Shown one piece after another: positions 8,369 to 18,907 of a stretch of DNA of 64,000 nucleotides. Made by a program: the position numbers and the translations under genes. Every line of letters starts with the position of its first letter. Within the stretch, counting starts at the first letter, position 1. The DNA is from Ideonella sp. WA131b. Lineage in GTDB: Bacteria > Pseudomonadota > Gammaproteobacteria > Burkholderiales > Burkholderiaceae_C. The stretch spans positions 544,560 to 608,559 of the forward strand of contig JAGTJW010000003.1 of NCBI GenBank assembly GCA_023657425.1. Reading direction: 5' to 3'. The notes below the pieces were generated by a model. It searched no databases. It was not told the origin of the DNA and saw only the letters and a list, made by a program, of their open reading frames with translations.

Positions 8369-8760
8369 ATGACCCCGACCCACGGCCCCTTGCCCAACAC
8401 ACTGGCGCCACGCCTGCACGACGGCGTCACCAGCGACCGCATCGTCCAGACCAACATCCTGGCGCTGAACGCCGCGGTCGGGGCGGCCCGGGCCGACGAG
8501 CAGGGTCGCGGCTTCGCGGTCGTGGCCGCGGAAGTGCGCAACCTCGCGCAGCGCTCGGGCGAGGCGGCGCGCCTGCTGCATCGGAGCGGGCCTTGGGTCT
8601 GCGTCAGGTCCATGGCGCCGTGGCCGAGATCGACGGCGTGACGCAGCAGAACGCGGCGCTGGTGGAGCAGTCGGCCGCGGCCGCCACCAGCATGCGCGAG
8701 CAGGCGCAGCGCCTGACCGCGGCGGTCAGCGGGTTCCGGCTCGCCGCCGCCGGTGGTTGA
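8369..8760 (+). pseudogene. Methyl-accepting chemotaxis protein, C-terminal remnant with frameshift
   Basis: The first frame encodes [20 protein letters not shown] and [20 protein letters not shown], the conserved hairpin tip of the chemoreceptor signalling domain. After about 8580 homology moves to another frame, which ends in [19 protein letters not shown] and then a stop at 8758-8760. The sensor, membrane and HAMP parts are absent. A short deletion or insertion near 8580-8620 explains the frame change. It lies between tRNA-Val and a convergent gene. Confidence 0.8.
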
Positions 8761-9240
8761 TCAGGCGGCGGCCGGGCCCGGCCCCACCGCCGCCTCGCGC
8801 ACCGCGGCCACGATGTTGACGTAGCCCGTGCAGCGGCAGAGGTTGCCCTCCAGAGCGCGCACGATGTCGGCCTCGTCGGGGCGCGGGTTCTCGGCCAGCA
8901 GCGCGGTGGCGCTCATCAGCATGCCCGGCGTGCAGTAGCCGCACTGCAGGCCGTGGCAGCGGCTGAACGCCTGTTGCAGCGGGTTCAGCGCGCCGTCGGG
9001 CCCCGCCAGGCATTCGACGGTGCGCACCTCGGCGCCCTGGCACTGCAGCGACAGCAGGTTGCAGGACTTGACGGCCAGGCCGTCGACCAGCACGGTGCAG
9101 GCTCCGCACTGCGCGGTGTCGCAGCCCGCATGCGTGCCGGTGAGAGCCAGCTGCTGGCGCAGCAGCTGCACCAGCGTCTGCTCGGCCGGGACGTCGAGAG
9201 TGCGTTGTTGGCCGTTGACGATGAGAGTGAGTTTCGGCAT
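8761..9240 (-). CDS. (2Fe-2S)-binding small subunit of a xanthine-oxidase-family enzyme
   Basis: A 159-residue cytosolic electron-transfer subunit. The N-terminal plant-ferredoxin-type cluster is bound by [16 protein letters not shown], and the C-terminal all-helical cluster by QCGYCTPGM and LCRCTGY. Length is typical of CoxS/XdhA-type small subunits. Normally such a subunit is encoded beside a large molybdopterin subunit, often with an FAD subunit; neither is present nearby: downstream is a chemoreceptor remnant and upstream a divergent RND gene. It is therefore an orphan, or a standalone subunit of a periplasmic/cytochrome-linked enzyme encoded elsewhere. Confidence 0.88.
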   Translation of the reverse strand: MPKLTLIVNGQQRTLDVPAEQTLVQLLRQQLALTGTHAGCDTAQCGACTVLVDGLAVKSCNLLSLQCQGAEVRTVECLAGPDGALNPLQQAFSRCHGLQCGYCTPGMLMSATALLAENPRPDEADIVRALEGNLCRCTGYVNIVAAVREAAVGPGPAAA

Positions 9241-9435
9241 GGTGGCCGGATTCTGGTCTGAAACCGGCCACGGCGCGGGCGCCTGCGTTGGTCCCGCCCA
9301 CCGGACTGCTGGCGCCCGCGCCTGTTGGTTTCGTCGCAGCCCGCTGCCGAAGGGCTTGTCGGGCGGTTAGGCTAGGCACTTCGCCAGAACTCCCCGGACG
9401 CGGCCGCGGACACGCCGGCCCGCCACTGCCCCGAC

Positions 9436-10653
9436 ATGCTCCGTTCGACGACCCCGACTCCGGCTGAAGAGACCGCCCGACGCCTGCCCGTTGCCCTGGC
9501 GGCGGCGCTGCTGCTGCTGCTGGCGCTCTCAGGCTGCGGCAAACCCGAAGCGCCGGCTGCCGGCGCTGCCGCCAAACCTGGCTCGTCCGCTGCCAAAGGT
9601 GCGCCGCCCAAGGCAACGCCCGTGCTGCTGCTGGCTCCGGAAGACGTCCGCACCGTCGACGCCACTCTGCGCGCCACAGGCCCCGTGATCAGCGGCTCCT
9701 TGCAGCCCGAACGGCGCGCCGACCTTCGTGCAGAGGTCGGCGCCACGGTGCAGCAGGTGCTCAAGGACAACGGCCAGCTGGTTCTCGCGGGTGAGCTGCT
9801 GGTTCGCCTGGACGACACCGCCATTCGCGAGAGCCTGCTCTCCGCCGAGGAGTCCGTGCGCGCCGCCAGCCAGGCGTTCGAGCAGGCCGGGCGACAGGTG
9901 GTGCGCCTGCGTACGCTGCAGGGCCAGGGCATGAGCTCGATGCAGGCGCTCGAAGACGCCGAGGTGCGCAGCAACAACGCCAACAGCGAGCTTGTTGCGG
10001 CGCGCGCCCGCGTGGCCACGGCGCGCCAGCAGCTCCGCCGCACTGAGGTGCGGGCGCCTTTCGCGGGCGTGGTGAGTGCGCGCCAGATCTCGGCCGGCGA
10101 TACGGTCCAGGTGGGCCGCGAGCTCGTGAAGGTGATCGATCCCGGCAGCCTGCGCTTCGAGGGCCTGGTCACGGCCGACCGTCTGCAGGAGCTCAAGATC
10201 GGCCAGCCGGTCAGCTTTCGCGTCAACGGATCCGGCGACCGCTGGTTCGCCGGCAAGGTGCGGCGCATCGACAGCGCGGCGAATGCCACGACACGCCAGG
10301 TGGCGGTGCAGGTGGGCTTCGATGAGGCCACAGCGGCGCCACGCGTGGCCGGGCTCTTTGCCGAAGGCCGCATCGAGACCGGCGGCGCGCAGCAGCTGAT
10401 GCTGCCCGAGGGCACCGTCATCCGCAGCGGTGACAGCGCCCATGTCTGGAAGGTCGGCGACGGCCAGGTGCAGAAGGTGGCGGTCAAGCTGGGCGAGCGC
10501 GACCCGCGCAGCGGTGAGTTTCCGGTGCTCTCGGGTCTGGCCAGCGGTGACCGCGTGCTGCGCAGCCCTGCCGGTTCGCTGGTGGACGGCCAGAAGTTCG
10601 AGTTCGCCAAGCCTGCGGCGGCGGCAGTCGCTGCTTCGGCCGCATCGCGCTGA
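9436..10653 (+). CDS. RND efflux membrane-fusion protein (HlyD/AcrA family, lipoprotein)
   Basis: A 405-residue periplasmic adaptor. The N-terminus has a hydrophobic segment ending in the lipobox LALSGCGK (Cys near residue 34), so it should be a lipoprotein in the inner membrane. The barrel-sandwich start ([20 protein letters not shown]), an alpha-helical hairpin (residues about 145-190) and the second lipoyl half ([19 protein letters not shown]) are recognisable. It precedes the RND pump gene by 28 bases and joins that pump to an outer-membrane TolC-type channel, which is not encoded here. The substrate is unknown. Confidence 0.9.
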   Translation: MLRSTTPTPAEETARRLPVALAAALLLLLALSGCGKPEAPAAGAAAKPGSSAAKGAPPKATPVLLLAPEDVRTVDATLRATGPVISGSLQPERRADLRAEVGATVQQVLKDNGQLVLAGELLVRLDDTAIRESLLSAEESVRAASQAFEQAGRQVVRLRTLQGQGMSSMQALEDAEVRSNNANSELVAARARVATARQQLRRTEVRAPFAGVVSARQISAGDTVQVGRELVKVIDPGSLRFEGLVTADRLQELKIGQPVSFRVNGSGDRWFAGKVRRIDSAANATTRQVAVQVGFDEATAAPRVAGLFAEGRIETGGAQQLMLPEGTVIRSGDSAHVWKVGDGQVQKVAVKLGERDPRSGEFPVLSGLASGDRVLRSPAGSLVDGQKFEFAKPAAAAVAASAASR

Positions 10654-10681
10654 ACCGTCCGCCGTCCACCGGAGACACCCG

Positions 10682-13600
10682 ATGTTCTTGTCCGACTTCA
10701 GCGTCAAGCGGCCCATTGCGATGATCGTGCTGATCATCGCGCTGATGGGCCTGGGGCTGCTGGCCCTGTCCAAGCTGCGCGTGAACAACCTGCCCGACGT
10801 CGAGCCGCCGGTGCTGGTGGTCAACATCACCTACCCCGGCGCCAGCCCCGAAACGGTGGAGCGCGAAGTCGTCGCCCGCATCGAGAAGTCGATGCAGAGC
10901 ATCTCGGGCGTCGACCGCCTGTCGAGCACGGCGCGCGAGGGCAGCGCGCAGTTCGTGCTGGTGTTCGACTTCGAGAAGAACCTCATCGAGGCCGCTGACG
11001 AGGTGCGCAACGCCATCGCCGCCGTGCGCTTCAAGCTGCCCACCGAAATGCGTGAGCCGATCCTGCAGCGCGTGGACCCCACGGCGCAGCCGGTGATGCA
11101 GCTGGCGCTGAGCTCCAGCGTGCTCGATCACGCCGAGATCTCGCGCCTGGCCGAGGACCAGCTGGCCGACCGCTTCCGCGCGCTTCCGGGGGTGGCCGTG
11201 GTCAGCGTCAACGGCGCGCTGCGCCGCGAGCTCAGCGTGCTGCTGCATGCCGACAAGCTGCGCCAGTACTCGGTGTCGGTCACCGAGGTCGTGGCGGCGC
11301 TGCGTGCGCAGAACGCCACCGCCCCAGTGGGCAAGGTCCGCGGCACGCTCGAGGACCAGAGCATCCGGCTCGTCGGCCGCATCGAGAACCCCGGCGAGTT
11401 CGGCCGCATCGTCGTCAAGCGCAGCGGCGAGCAGCTCGTGCGCCTGGCCGACGTGGCCACGGTGCAGGACGGCTACGCCGAGATCACCTCGCGCTCGCTG
11501 CGCAACGGCAATCCCAACGTCAACATCTCGGTGTCGCGCACGCGGGAGGCCAGCACCGTGAGCATGGCCGACGCGGTGCGCGAGGAGACCGCGAAGGTCG
11601 CCAGCGGGCTGCCCGCCGGTACGACGTTGGAGATTGTGCAGGACGGCGGCGAGAACGCCGAGAGCAGCCTGTACAACGTGACGCACGCCCTGGTGTTCGG
11701 CGCCGGGCTGACGGTGTTCGTGGTGTACCTGTTCCTGAACTCCTGGCGCAGCACGCTGATCACGGCGTTGAGCCTGCCCACCAGCGTGCTGGCGAGCTTC
11801 GTCGCCGTGTGGCTGTGCGGCTTCTCGCTGAACTTCATGAGCCTGCTGGGCCTGAGCCTGGCCATCGGCGTGCTGATCGACGACGCCATCGTGGTGCGCG
11901 AGAACATCGTGCGCCACATGGAGATGGGCGCCGACCGCATCACCGCCGCGCTCGTCGGCACCAGGGAGATCGGGCTGGCGGTGGCCGCCACCACGTTCTC
12001 GATCGTCGCGGTGTTCATCCCGGTGGCGTTCATGCCCGGGATCTCGGGGCAGTGGTTCGCGCCGTTCGCGATCACCGTGGTCGCCTCGGTCATGGTGAGC
12101 CTGTTCATCAGCTTCACGCTCGACCCCATGCTCTCGGCCTACTGGGGCGACCCGCCCGGCCACCACGACGCGCCGAAGAAGGGCATCAGCCTGCGGCTGA
12201 AGCGCTTCAACGAGTGGTTCGACCACCAGGCCGACCGCTACGGCCACGTGATCGCCTGGGCGCTGCACCACCGGCGCTGGATGGCAACCTTTGCCCTCCT
12301 CAGCCTGGTGGTGGCGGTTGGCCTGCAGCTCAAGTGGGGCGGCAGCAGTTTCCTGCCGAGCTCCGACGCCGGCACCCTCGCCATCGACGTGCGCACGCCG
12401 GCCAGCACCAGCCTGGAGTACGCGCGGCTCAAGGTCGAGGCCGCAGCGTCGCTGGCGCGCACCATCCCCGAGACCGTGGCTACCAACAGCCAGGTGCGCG
12501 TGGGTGGCGGCCGCATCTACGTCGACATCGGCAAGAGCACCGAGCGCAAGCGCGGCGCGCCCGAGATCGCCGCCGATCTGCGCACGCTGATGGCGCGGCT
12601 GGTGGGCGCCGAGTACGTGGTGCTCGACGACCTCAACATGGGCGCGCAGAAGCCGGTGCAGATCCGCTTCACGGGGGAGGACTCACGCAAGCTGCTGGCG
12701 CTGACGACCGAGTTCATGGACCGCCTGCGCCAGGTGCCGGGCGCGGTGGATGTCGGCCTGTCGGAGCAGGACCCGCAGAACGAGCTGCAGATCGAGCTCG
12801 ACCGCAGCCTGGCCAACACCCTGGGCATCAGCGTCAACGACGCCGCGCAGGCGCTGCGCGTGGCTTTCGCGGGGGTGGAGGTCGGCGACTGGGTTGATCC
12901 CACTGGGGAGTCGCGCGACGTGGCCGTGCGGCTGGCGCCGGAAGACCGCGTCGATGCCGCCAACATCGAGCGGCTGCCCATCACGGTGACGGGCAGCAAC
13001 ATGATGGTGCCGTTGGAGCAGCTCGCCACCGTCACGATGGGCAAGGCGCCGAGCCAGATCCAGCGAGAGGACGGCCAGCGCACCATCACCGTGGCGGCCA
13101 ACGTCCAGGGTCGGAGCCCCGGCGAGGTGACGGCCGACGCGCGGCGCATCGCTTCGGAGATGAACTTCCCGCCCGGGTACGGCCTGCAGCTGGCCGGCGC
13201 CTCGCGCGACCAGCAGGTGGTGTTCGGGGCCATGGCTACGGCGCTGGCGATGGGCGTGGGCCTGATGTACCTCATCCTGGTGGTGCAGTTCGGCAGCTTC
13301 ACGGCGCCGCTGGCGGTGATGCTGTCGCTGCCGCTGTCGTTGATCGGCGTGGTGGTGGCTTTGCTGATGGTGGGCAGCGGCCTCAACCTGATGAGCTTCA
13401 TCGGCGTCATCATGCTGATGGGTCTGGTGGCCAAGAACGCGATCCTGCTGCTGGATGCCGCGCGTGTGCTCGAGAAGGAAGGCATGGGCCGCGAGGACGC
13501 GCTCATGGCCGCCGGTCGCAAGCGGCTGCGGCCCATCCTGATGACCACCTTTGCGCTGGTCGCCGGCATGGTGCCGGTGGCGGTGGGCATCGGCGAGGGC

Positions 13601-13918
13601 GGCGAGTTCTACCGGCCGATGGCGGTGGCCATCATCGGCGGCGTCATCACGAGTACCTTCCTGACGCTGCTCGTGATCCCGAGCTTCTACGACTCCATCG
13701 AGATCGCCAGTGAGCGCCTGGTGGCCAAGTTCCAACGGCGCGTCGAGCGCTTCAATCCCTTCGTGGCCTTCGTGCAGACCTTCATCGAGGCTCTGCTGAC
13801 GCTGGTATTCCTGCGCTTCGTTTGGCGCATGCTGAACTGGCTCGTGCGCAAGCTGCGGGGCCGCGGCAAGCCGCCGATGGCGCCCACGCCCGGCTACAGG
13901 GGGGTGGCGGACTCATGA
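10682..13918 (+). CDS. RND-family efflux transporter permease (inner-membrane pump)
   Basis: A 1,078-residue proton-driven pump starting MFLSDFSVKRPIAMIVLI, the typical HAE1-type beginning. Twelve hydrophobic segments with two large periplasmic loops are apparent. The proton-relay aspartates of TM4 are in LIDDAIVVREN, and the second-half signature is GLVAKNAILLLD. Two additions to the usual length are a charged linker around PPGHHDAPKKGISLRLKRFN and a C-terminal extension with another hydrophobic segment (FIEALLTLVFLRFVWRML). It follows its adaptor gene and overlaps cysQ by 4 bases. Confidence 0.93.
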   Translation: MFLSDFSVKRPIAMIVLIIALMGLGLLALSKLRVNNLPDVEPPVLVVNITYPGASPETVEREVVARIEKSMQSISGVDRLSSTAREGSAQFVLVFDFEKNLIEAADEVRNAIAAVRFKLPTEMREPILQRVDPTAQPVMQLALSSSVLDHAEISRLAEDQLADRFRALPGVAVVSVNGALRRELSVLLHADKLRQYSVSVTEVVAALRAQNATAPVGKVRGTLEDQSIRLVGRIENPGEFGRIVVKRSGEQLVRLADVATVQDGYAEITSRSLRNGNPNVNISVSRTREASTVSMADAVREETAKVASGLPAGTTLEIVQDGGENAESSLYNVTHALVFGAGLTVFVVYLFLNSWRSTLITALSLPTSVLASFVAVWLCGFSLNFMSLLGLSLAIGVLIDDAIVVRENIVRHMEMGADRITAALVGTREIGLAVAATTFSIVAVFIPVAFMPGISGQWFAPFAITVVASVMVSLFISFTLDPMLSAYWGDPPGHHDAPKKGISLRLKRFNEWFDHQADRYGHVIAWALHHRRWMATFALLSLVVAVGLQLKWGGSSFLPSSDAGTLAIDVRTPASTSLEYARLKVEAAASLARTIPETVATNSQVRVGGGRIYVDIGKSTERKRGAPEIAADLRTLMARLVGAEYVVLDDLNMGAQKPVQIRFTGEDSRKLLALTTEFMDRLRQVPGAVDVGLSEQDPQNELQIELDRSLANTLGISVNDAAQALRVAFAGVEVGDWVDPTGESRDVAVRLAPEDRVDAANIERLPITVTGSNMMVPLEQLATVTMGKAPSQIQREDGQRTITVAANVQGRSPGEVTADARRIASEMNFPPGYGLQLAGASRDQQVVFGAMATALAMGVGLMYLILVVQFGSFTAPLAVMLSLPLSLIGVVVALLMVGSGLNLMSFIGVIMLMGLVAKNAILLLDAARVLEKEGMGREDALMAAGRKRLRPILMTTFALVAGMVPVAVGIGEGGEFYRPMAVAIIGGVITSTFLTLLVIPSFYDSIEIASERLVAKFQRRVERFNPFVAFVQTFIEALLTLVFLRFVWRMLNWLVRKLRGRGKPPMAPTPGYRGVADS

Positions 13919-14724
13919 CGGCCACGCTGCAGCTGCTGGCCGCCGTCGAGGCGCTGGCCGACGAGGCTGCGGCGCTGATCCTCGAGGTCTACGCGACCGA
14001 CTTTGCCGTGCTGGGCAAGGCCGACGCATCCCCCGTGACGGTGGCCGACGAACGGGCCGAGGCGCACCTCGTCGCCGGTTTGCGCCTCCTGACGCCCGGC
14101 GTGCCTGTGGTGGCCGAAGAAGCCGTCTCGCGCGGCGAGGTGCCGGCGGTCGCCGGCCGCTTCTGGCTCGTCGATCCGCTGGATGGCACGCGCGAGTTCG
14201 TGTCGCGCAACGGCGAGTTCACCGTGAACATCGCGCTCGTGGAACGCGGCGAGCCGGTCCTGGGCGTGGTGCAGGTGCCCGTGCAGCGGCGGCGTTATGC
14301 CGGGCTTGTGGGGCAGGGCGCCTGGTGTGACGACGCCGAGGGGCGCCGCGCCATCGGCTGCCGCGCCGTGCCCGCCGCGGGCGAGCTGATGCTGGCCAGC
14401 AGCCGTTCGCACGGAGACGGGGCGGCGTTGCAGGGCTGGCTGGTGGCGCAGGGTCTGGCGGGGCGGCCGCTGCGCCACCGGCCGGTCGGCTCGTCGCTGA
14501 AGTTCGGGCTGCTGGCCTGCGGCGAAGCCGACCTCTACCCCCGCCTGGGGCGAACGATGGAGTGGGATACCGCCGCCGGTCAAGCGGTGCTGCGTGCCGC
14601 CGGTGGCGATGTGCACACGCTCGACGGCGCGCCGCTGCGCTACGGCAAGCCGGGCTTCGAAAACCCGCATTTTGTGGCCAGCGGGCGTGGCGGCGTGCCG
14701 GCTCCACGGGGCAAACCCGCCTGA
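13915..14724 (+). CDS. cysQ: 3'(2'),5'-bisphosphate nucleotidase CysQ
   Basis: A 269-residue member of the inositol-monophosphatase superfamily. It hydrolyses 3'-phosphoadenosine 5'-phosphate, a by-product of sulfate assimilation. Metal and phosphate motifs are seen: VAEEAVSRGE, WLVDPLDGTREFV (DPxDGT) and the second-half WDTAAGQAVLRAAGG. The ATG overlaps the RND stop (ATGA), which places it at the end of the efflux operon; a functional link to efflux is not evident. Confidence 0.92.
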   Translation: MTATLQLLAAVEALADEAAALILEVYATDFAVLGKADASPVTVADERAEAHLVAGLRLLTPGVPVVAEEAVSRGEVPAVAGRFWLVDPLDGTREFVSRNGEFTVNIALVERGEPVLGVVQVPVQRRRYAGLVGQGAWCDDAEGRRAIGCRAVPAAGELMLASSRSHGDGAALQGWLVAQGLAGRPLRHRPVGSSLKFGLLACGEADLYPRLGRTMEWDTAAGQAVLRAAGGDVHTLDGAPLRYGKPGFENPHFVASGRGGVPAPRGKPA

Positions 14725-14747
14725 GGCCTGCGCAGTGGGCTGCTAGC

Positions 14748-15257
14748 ATGATCCGCATGCACAGCCACCGCGAGCCGCCGCCTCCCGCTGCCGACGGCGT
14801 GTCCGAGTCCGCGGGCATGCGGGTGCTCAAGAAGTACCCTAACCGCCGCCTCTACGACACGCGCTCCAGCAGCTACATCACCCTCGTCGACGTGAAGAAG
14901 ATGGTGCTCGCGCACGAGGCCTTCGAGGTCCGCGACGCCAAGAGTGGCGAGGACCTCACGCGCAGCATCCTGCTGCAGATCATCCTCGAGGAGGAGAGCG
15001 GCGGCGTGCCCATGTTCTCGGCCGCGACACTGGCGCAGATCATCCGCTTCTATGGCCACTCGATGCAGGGCGTGATGGGCCAGATGCTCGAGCACAACCT
15101 CGGCCAGTTCGCCGAGATCCAGAAGCAGTGGCTGGCCGGCCAGCCCGGGGTGGTTCAGGCGCTGATGGAAGGTTATGCCGAGCAGGGACGCAAGATGCTG
15201 GAGCAGATGCAGCGCGGCGGGGGCCTGTTCCCGGGGATGTTCCCGCCCTCGCGCTGA
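14748..15257 (+). CDS. phaR: Polyhydroxyalkanoate synthesis repressor PhaR
   Basis: A 169-residue regulator. The PHB/PHA accumulation DNA-binding domain is clear ([20 protein letters not shown], residues about 26-45), followed by a PHB-binding region ([20 protein letters not shown]) and a glycine/methionine-rich tail. PhaR represses phasin and PHB synthesis genes until PHB granules titrate it, so the organism probably stores polyhydroxybutyrate. A second in-frame ATG at 14757 is an alternative start; no strong ribosome-binding site decides between them. Confidence 0.93.
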   Translation: MIRMHSHREPPPPAADGVSESAGMRVLKKYPNRRLYDTRSSSYITLVDVKKMVLAHEAFEVRDAKSGEDLTRSILLQIILEEESGGVPMFSAATLAQIIRFYGHSMQGVMGQMLEHNLGQFAEIQKQWLAGQPGVVQALMEGYAEQGRKMLEQMQRGGGLFPGMFPPSR

Positions 15258-15301
15258 TCGGCGGCGGCAGGCCCTCCTGCAGCCTGCGACACAATCCGCG
15301 C

Positions 15302-16744
15302 ATGACCGACCCCACCGAGGCCGCCGCGCCGGCTGACGCCGCCCGCGCCCCCACCATTGGCTTCGTCTCGCTGGGCTGCCCGAAGGCCCTGACCGACTCC
15401 GAGCTCATCCTCACGCAGCTCAGTGCCGAGGGCTACTGCACGAGCAAGCGCTTCGAGGGTGCTGACCTGGTGATCGTCAACACCTGCGGCTTCATCGACG
15501 ACGCCGTCAAGGAGAGCCTGGACACCATCGGCGAGGCGCTGGCCGCCAACGGCCGTGTCATCGTCACCGGCTGCCTGGGGGCCAAGCTGGCCGACGACGG
15601 CGGCAACCTCGTGCGGCAGATCCATCCCAAGGTGCTGGCCGTCACCGGCCCGCACGCCACGCAGGAGGTGATGGACGCCGTGCACCACCACGTGCCCAAG
15701 CCGCACGACCCCTTCGTGGACCTGGTGCCCGAGGTGCGTGCGCAGTTCCGCGGCGATCCGGCGGACCCCGGCAAGGGCGCCGGCATCAAGCTCACGCCGC
15801 GCCACTACGCCTACCTCAAGATCAGCGAGGGCTGCAACCACCGCTGCACCTTCTGCATCATCCCCAGCATGCGCGGCGACCTCGTCTCGCGGCCGGTTGG
15901 CGATGTCCTGGGCGAAGCCCGCGCACTGTTCGACAGCGGCGTCAAGGAGCTGCTCATCGTCAGCCAGGACACCAGCGCTTACGGTGTGGACCTGCAGTAC
16001 CGCACCGGCTTCTTCGATGGCCGCCCGGTGAAGATGCGGCTCACCGAGCTGTGCGAACAACTGGCCCGGCTGGCGGAGCCCTACGGTGCCTGGGTCCGGC
16101 TGCACTACGTGTATCCCTACCCGCATGTCGATGAACTGCTGCCGCTGATGGCCGATGGCCGCATCCTTCCCTACCTCGACGTGCCTTTCCAGCACGCTCA
16201 CCCTGACGTTCTGCGCCGCATGAAGCGGCCCGCCAGCGGCGAGCGCAACCTCGAACGGATGGCGCGCTGGCGCGCACAGTGCCCGCAAATCGTGGTGCGC
16301 TCGACCTTCATCGCCGGTTTTCCGGGCGAGACCGAGGCCGAGTTCGGGCACCTGCTCGAGTTCCTGCGCGAGGCGCAGATCGACCGCGCCGGCTGCTTCG
16401 CGTATTCGCCCGTCAAGGGCGCGGCGGCCAACGCGCTGCCCGGCCTGCCGCCGGTCGAGCTGCGCGAGGAGCGCCGCGCCCGCTTCATGGCCGTGGCCGA
16501 GGAAGTGTCGGCCCGGCGGCTTCAGCAGCGCGTGGGTGCCACGATGCAGGTGCTGGTCGACCATGCCCCGGCGCTGGGCCGGCGCGGCGGCGTGGGCCGC
16601 AGCTACGCCGATGCGCCCGAGATCGACGGCACGGTACGCCTGCTGCCGCCCGAGAAGGCCAGCCGGACGCTGAAGGTGGGCGCGTTCACCCGCGCACGCA
16701 TTGTGGCCACCGAGGGCCATGACCTGGTAGCGGTGCCGGCGTGA
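15302..16744 (+). CDS. rimO: Ribosomal protein S12 methylthiotransferase RimO
   Basis: A 480-residue radical-SAM enzyme that adds a methylthio group to the conserved aspartate of ribosomal protein S12. The UPF0004 domain carries [23 protein letters not shown] and TGCLGAK (three cluster cysteines); the radical-SAM domain has [17 protein letters not shown]; the C-terminal TRAM domain ends the protein. Length is slightly above the usual 440-450 because of an alanine-rich start and an insertion near KPHDPF. The stop overlaps the metC GTG start. Confidence 0.95.
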   Translation: MTDPTEAAAPADAARAPTIGFVSLGCPKALTDSELILTQLSAEGYCTSKRFEGADLVIVNTCGFIDDAVKESLDTIGEALAANGRVIVTGCLGAKLADDGGNLVRQIHPKVLAVTGPHATQEVMDAVHHHVPKPHDPFVDLVPEVRAQFRGDPADPGKGAGIKLTPRHYAYLKISEGCNHRCTFCIIPSMRGDLVSRPVGDVLGEARALFDSGVKELLIVSQDTSAYGVDLQYRTGFFDGRPVKMRLTELCEQLARLAEPYGAWVRLHYVYPYPHVDELLPLMADGRILPYLDVPFQHAHPDVLRRMKRPASGERNLERMARWRAQCPQIVVRSTFIAGFPGETEAEFGHLLEFLREAQIDRAGCFAYSPVKGAAANALPGLPPVELREERRARFMAVAEEVSARRLQQRVGATMQVLVDHAPALGRRGGVGRSYADAPEIDGTVRLLPPEKASRTLKVGAFTRARIVATEGHDLVAVPA

Positions 16745-17913
16745 CCGACCTGGCCACCGCGCTGGTGCACGACGGCTACGAGCCGCCCGCGGGCTTCCGC
16801 GCGCCGCAGCCGGGCATCTTCAAGGCCAGCACCGTCATCTTCCCCAGCGTGGCCGCTTTGCGCTCGCGCGACTGGCGGCGCCGCGACGGCTACACCTACG
16901 GGCTGCATGGCACGCCCACGACTTTTCTGCTCGAGGAGCGCATCGCGCGGCTGGAAGGCGGGCGCCACACGGTGCTGGTGCCCAGCGGCCTGGCAGCCAT
17001 CGCGCTGGTGGGGCAGGCGCTGCTGGCGCCGGGCGACGAGGTGCTGCTGCCCGACAACGTCTACGGCCCGAGCCAAGAGTTTGCGCGTCACGAGCTGGCG
17101 CGCTGGGGTGTCACGCACCGGCTGTACGACCCGCTCGACGCCGCCGGCTTTGCGGCGCTGCCAGGCCCGGCCACCAGGCTGGTGTGGCTGGAGGCACCCG
17201 GCTCGGTGACGATGGAGTTTCCCGACCTTGCAGCCCTGGTGGCCGCGGCGCGCGCACGGGGCGTCATCACTGCACTGGACAACACCTGGGGCGCTGGCGT
17301 CGCCCTTCGCGGCTTCGAGCATGGCATCGACATCGTGATGCAGGCGCTGACGAAGTACCCCAGCGGTGGCGGCGACGTGCTGATGGGATCGGTGACGACG
17401 CAGGACACGGCCCTGCACGAGCGCATCAAGCTCACCCACATGCGCCTGGGCCTGGGCGTCGGCGCCAACGACGCCGAGGCGGTGCTGCGCGGTCTGCCCT
17501 CGCTGGCGCTGCGCTATGCCGCGCAGGATGCCGTGGCCCGCCGCCTGGCCGCCTGGCTGGCCACGCAGCCGGCGGTGGCCCGGGTGCTGCACCCGGCCCT
17601 GCCCGGCGCACCCGGCCACGCACACTGGGCCCGCCACTGCCAGGGGGCGGCGGGTCTGTTCTCCGTGCGCTTCCGTCGCGACATCGAGACTGCGCGCGTG
17701 CACGCCTTCTGCGATGCCCTGCGCCTGTTCAAGCTGGGCTACAGCTGGGCCGGGCCCGTGAGCCTCGTCGTGCCCTACGACCTGACGCAACTGCGCGGCG
17801 CCGCTGCCGGCGCAGACGCCGGCACGGAGCTTGTGCGCTTCTCGGTGGGGCTGGAGTCGGCCGACGACCTGCAGGCCGACCTCGCGCAGGCGCTCGCGCT
17901 GCTGCCGGGCTGA
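16741..17913 (+). CDS. metC: Cystathionine beta-lyase (PLP-dependent)
   Basis: A 390-residue trans-sulfuration enzyme. It cleaves cystathionine to homocysteine, pyruvate and ammonia in methionine synthesis. The GTG start overlaps the rimO TGA. Motifs: substrate loop [29 protein letters not shown] phosphate-binding turn, LDNTWGAG, and the PLP lysine in [16 protein letters not shown] (Lys near residue 206). Related cystathionine gamma-synthases or lyases share these motifs, but HGTPTT with KYPSGG fits the MetC class best. Confidence 0.9.
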   Translation: MTDLATALVHDGYEPPAGFRAPQPGIFKASTVIFPSVAALRSRDWRRRDGYTYGLHGTPTTFLLEERIARLEGGRHTVLVPSGLAAIALVGQALLAPGDEVLLPDNVYGPSQEFARHELARWGVTHRLYDPLDAAGFAALPGPATRLVWLEAPGSVTMEFPDLAALVAAARARGVITALDNTWGAGVALRGFEHGIDIVMQALTKYPSGGGDVLMGSVTTQDTALHERIKLTHMRLGLGVGANDAEAVLRGLPSLALRYAAQDAVARRLAAWLATQPAVARVLHPALPGAPGHAHWARHCQGAAGLFSVRFRRDIETARVHAFCDALRLFKLGYSWAGPVSLVVPYDLTQLRGAAAGADAGTELVRFSVGLESADDLQADLAQALALLPG

Positions 17914-17933
17914 GCCGCCGCCCCGAGCGCGCT

Positions 17934-18404
17934 TCAGCCGGCGCGGCCGGGCGACGACACCTTGTGGCGCATCAGCCGGCCCTTCTCGCGCTCCCAGTCG
18001 CGCTTCTTCTCGTCCTCGCGCTTGTCGTGCTGCGCCTTGCCTTTGGCCAGCGCGATCTGGGCCTTCACGCGGCCGCCCTTGTAGTGCAGGTTCAGCGGTA
18101 CCAGCGTGTAGCCCTTCTGCTCGACCTTGCCGATCAGCCGCCGGATCTCCTGCTTGTGCATCAGCAGCTTCTTCGTGCGGTCGGGCTCGGGCAGCACGTG
18201 CGTGCTGGCGCTGCGCAGCGCGTTGATGCGGCAGCCGATGAGGAACAGCTCGCCGTCACGGATGTGCACGTAGCCGTCGGTGAGTTGCACCTGGCCGGCA
18301 CGGATGGCCTTGATCTCCCAGCCGGACAACACCATGCCCGCCTCGAACTGCTCGTCGATGGCGTACTCGTGGCGGGCTCGGCGGTTCTCGGCGATGGCGC
18401 TCAT
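17934..18404 (-). CDS. smpB: SsrA-binding protein SmpB
   Basis: A 156-residue tmRNA partner for rescue of stalled ribosomes. The N-terminus [17 protein letters not shown] and [15 protein letters not shown], the [14 protein letters not shown] block and a basic C-terminal tail ([18 protein letters not shown]) that enters the mRNA channel are all typical. It is convergent with metC and divergent from ratA across a 50-base gap. The tmRNA gene itself is not in the window. Confidence 0.96.
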   Translation of the reverse strand: MSAIAENRRARHEYAIDEQFEAGMVLSGWEIKAIRAGQVQLTDGYVHIRDGELFLIGCRINALRSASTHVLPEPDRTKKLLMHKQEIRRLIGKVEQKGYTLVPLNLHYKGGRVKAQIALAKGKAQHDKREDEKKRDWEREKGRLMRHKVSSPGRAG

Positions 18405-18435
18405 GGGCGGGCAGGTGGGGGCGCTACCCCGTCTC

Positions 18436-18441
18436 TACAAT
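18436..18441 (+). promoter_or_regulatory. Candidate -10 box of ratA-rnfH
   Basis: TACAAT in the smpB/ratA divergent gap, 14 bases before the ratA ATG. No clear -35. Confidence 0.3.
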
Positions 18442-18454
18442 CCGCCGATTCTCC

Positions 18455-18907
18455 ATGAAGCATGTCAGCAAGTCCGTGCTGCTGTGGTACTCGCCGGCCG
18501 AGATGTACGCGCTGGTGACTGACGTGCAGCGCTACCCCGAGTTCCTGCCCTGGTGCGACCGCGCCGAGCTGCTGCAGTGCCACGACGATGGCGTCACCGC
18601 CCGGCTGGGTTTGCACTACATGGGCGTGCGCCACGCCTTCACGACCCGCAATGTGCAGCGCGCCCCCGAGCGCGTGGCGGTGCAGCTCGTCGACGGGCCG
18701 TTCTCGCGGCTCGAGGGTGAGTGGCTGTTCCGTCCGCTGGGCCGCGCGGGCAGCGGGCAGCAAGCCTGCAAGGTGGAGTTTGAGCTCCGCTACGCCTTCG
18801 CGAGCCGGGCACTCGAAGCGGTCGTGAGCCCCGTGTTCGACCGCATCGCCAACACCTTCGTCGACTCGTTCGTCCGTCGGGCAGAAGACGTCTATGGCAG
18901 CCGCTGA
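18455..18907 (+). CDS. ratA: RatA/Coq10-like START-domain protein
   Basis: A 150-residue single-domain START/polyketide-cyclase fold protein. The motifs VTDVQRYPEFLPWCDRAELL, VQLVDGPFSRLEGEW and the C-terminal SPVFDRIANTFVDSFVRRAE match the RatA/Coq10 family. E. coli RatA was described as blocking 70S assembly, while Coq10 relatives bind ubiquinone; which applies here is unknown. It is divergent from smpB and overlaps rnfH by 14 bases, the usual ratA-rnfH arrangement. Confidence 0.9.
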   Translation: MKHVSKSVLLWYSPAEMYALVTDVQRYPEFLPWCDRAELLQCHDDGVTARLGLHYMGVRHAFTTRNVQRAPERVAVQLVDGPFSRLEGEWLFRPLGRAGSGQQACKVEFELRYAFASRALEAVVSPVFDRIANTFVDSFVRRAEDVYGSR

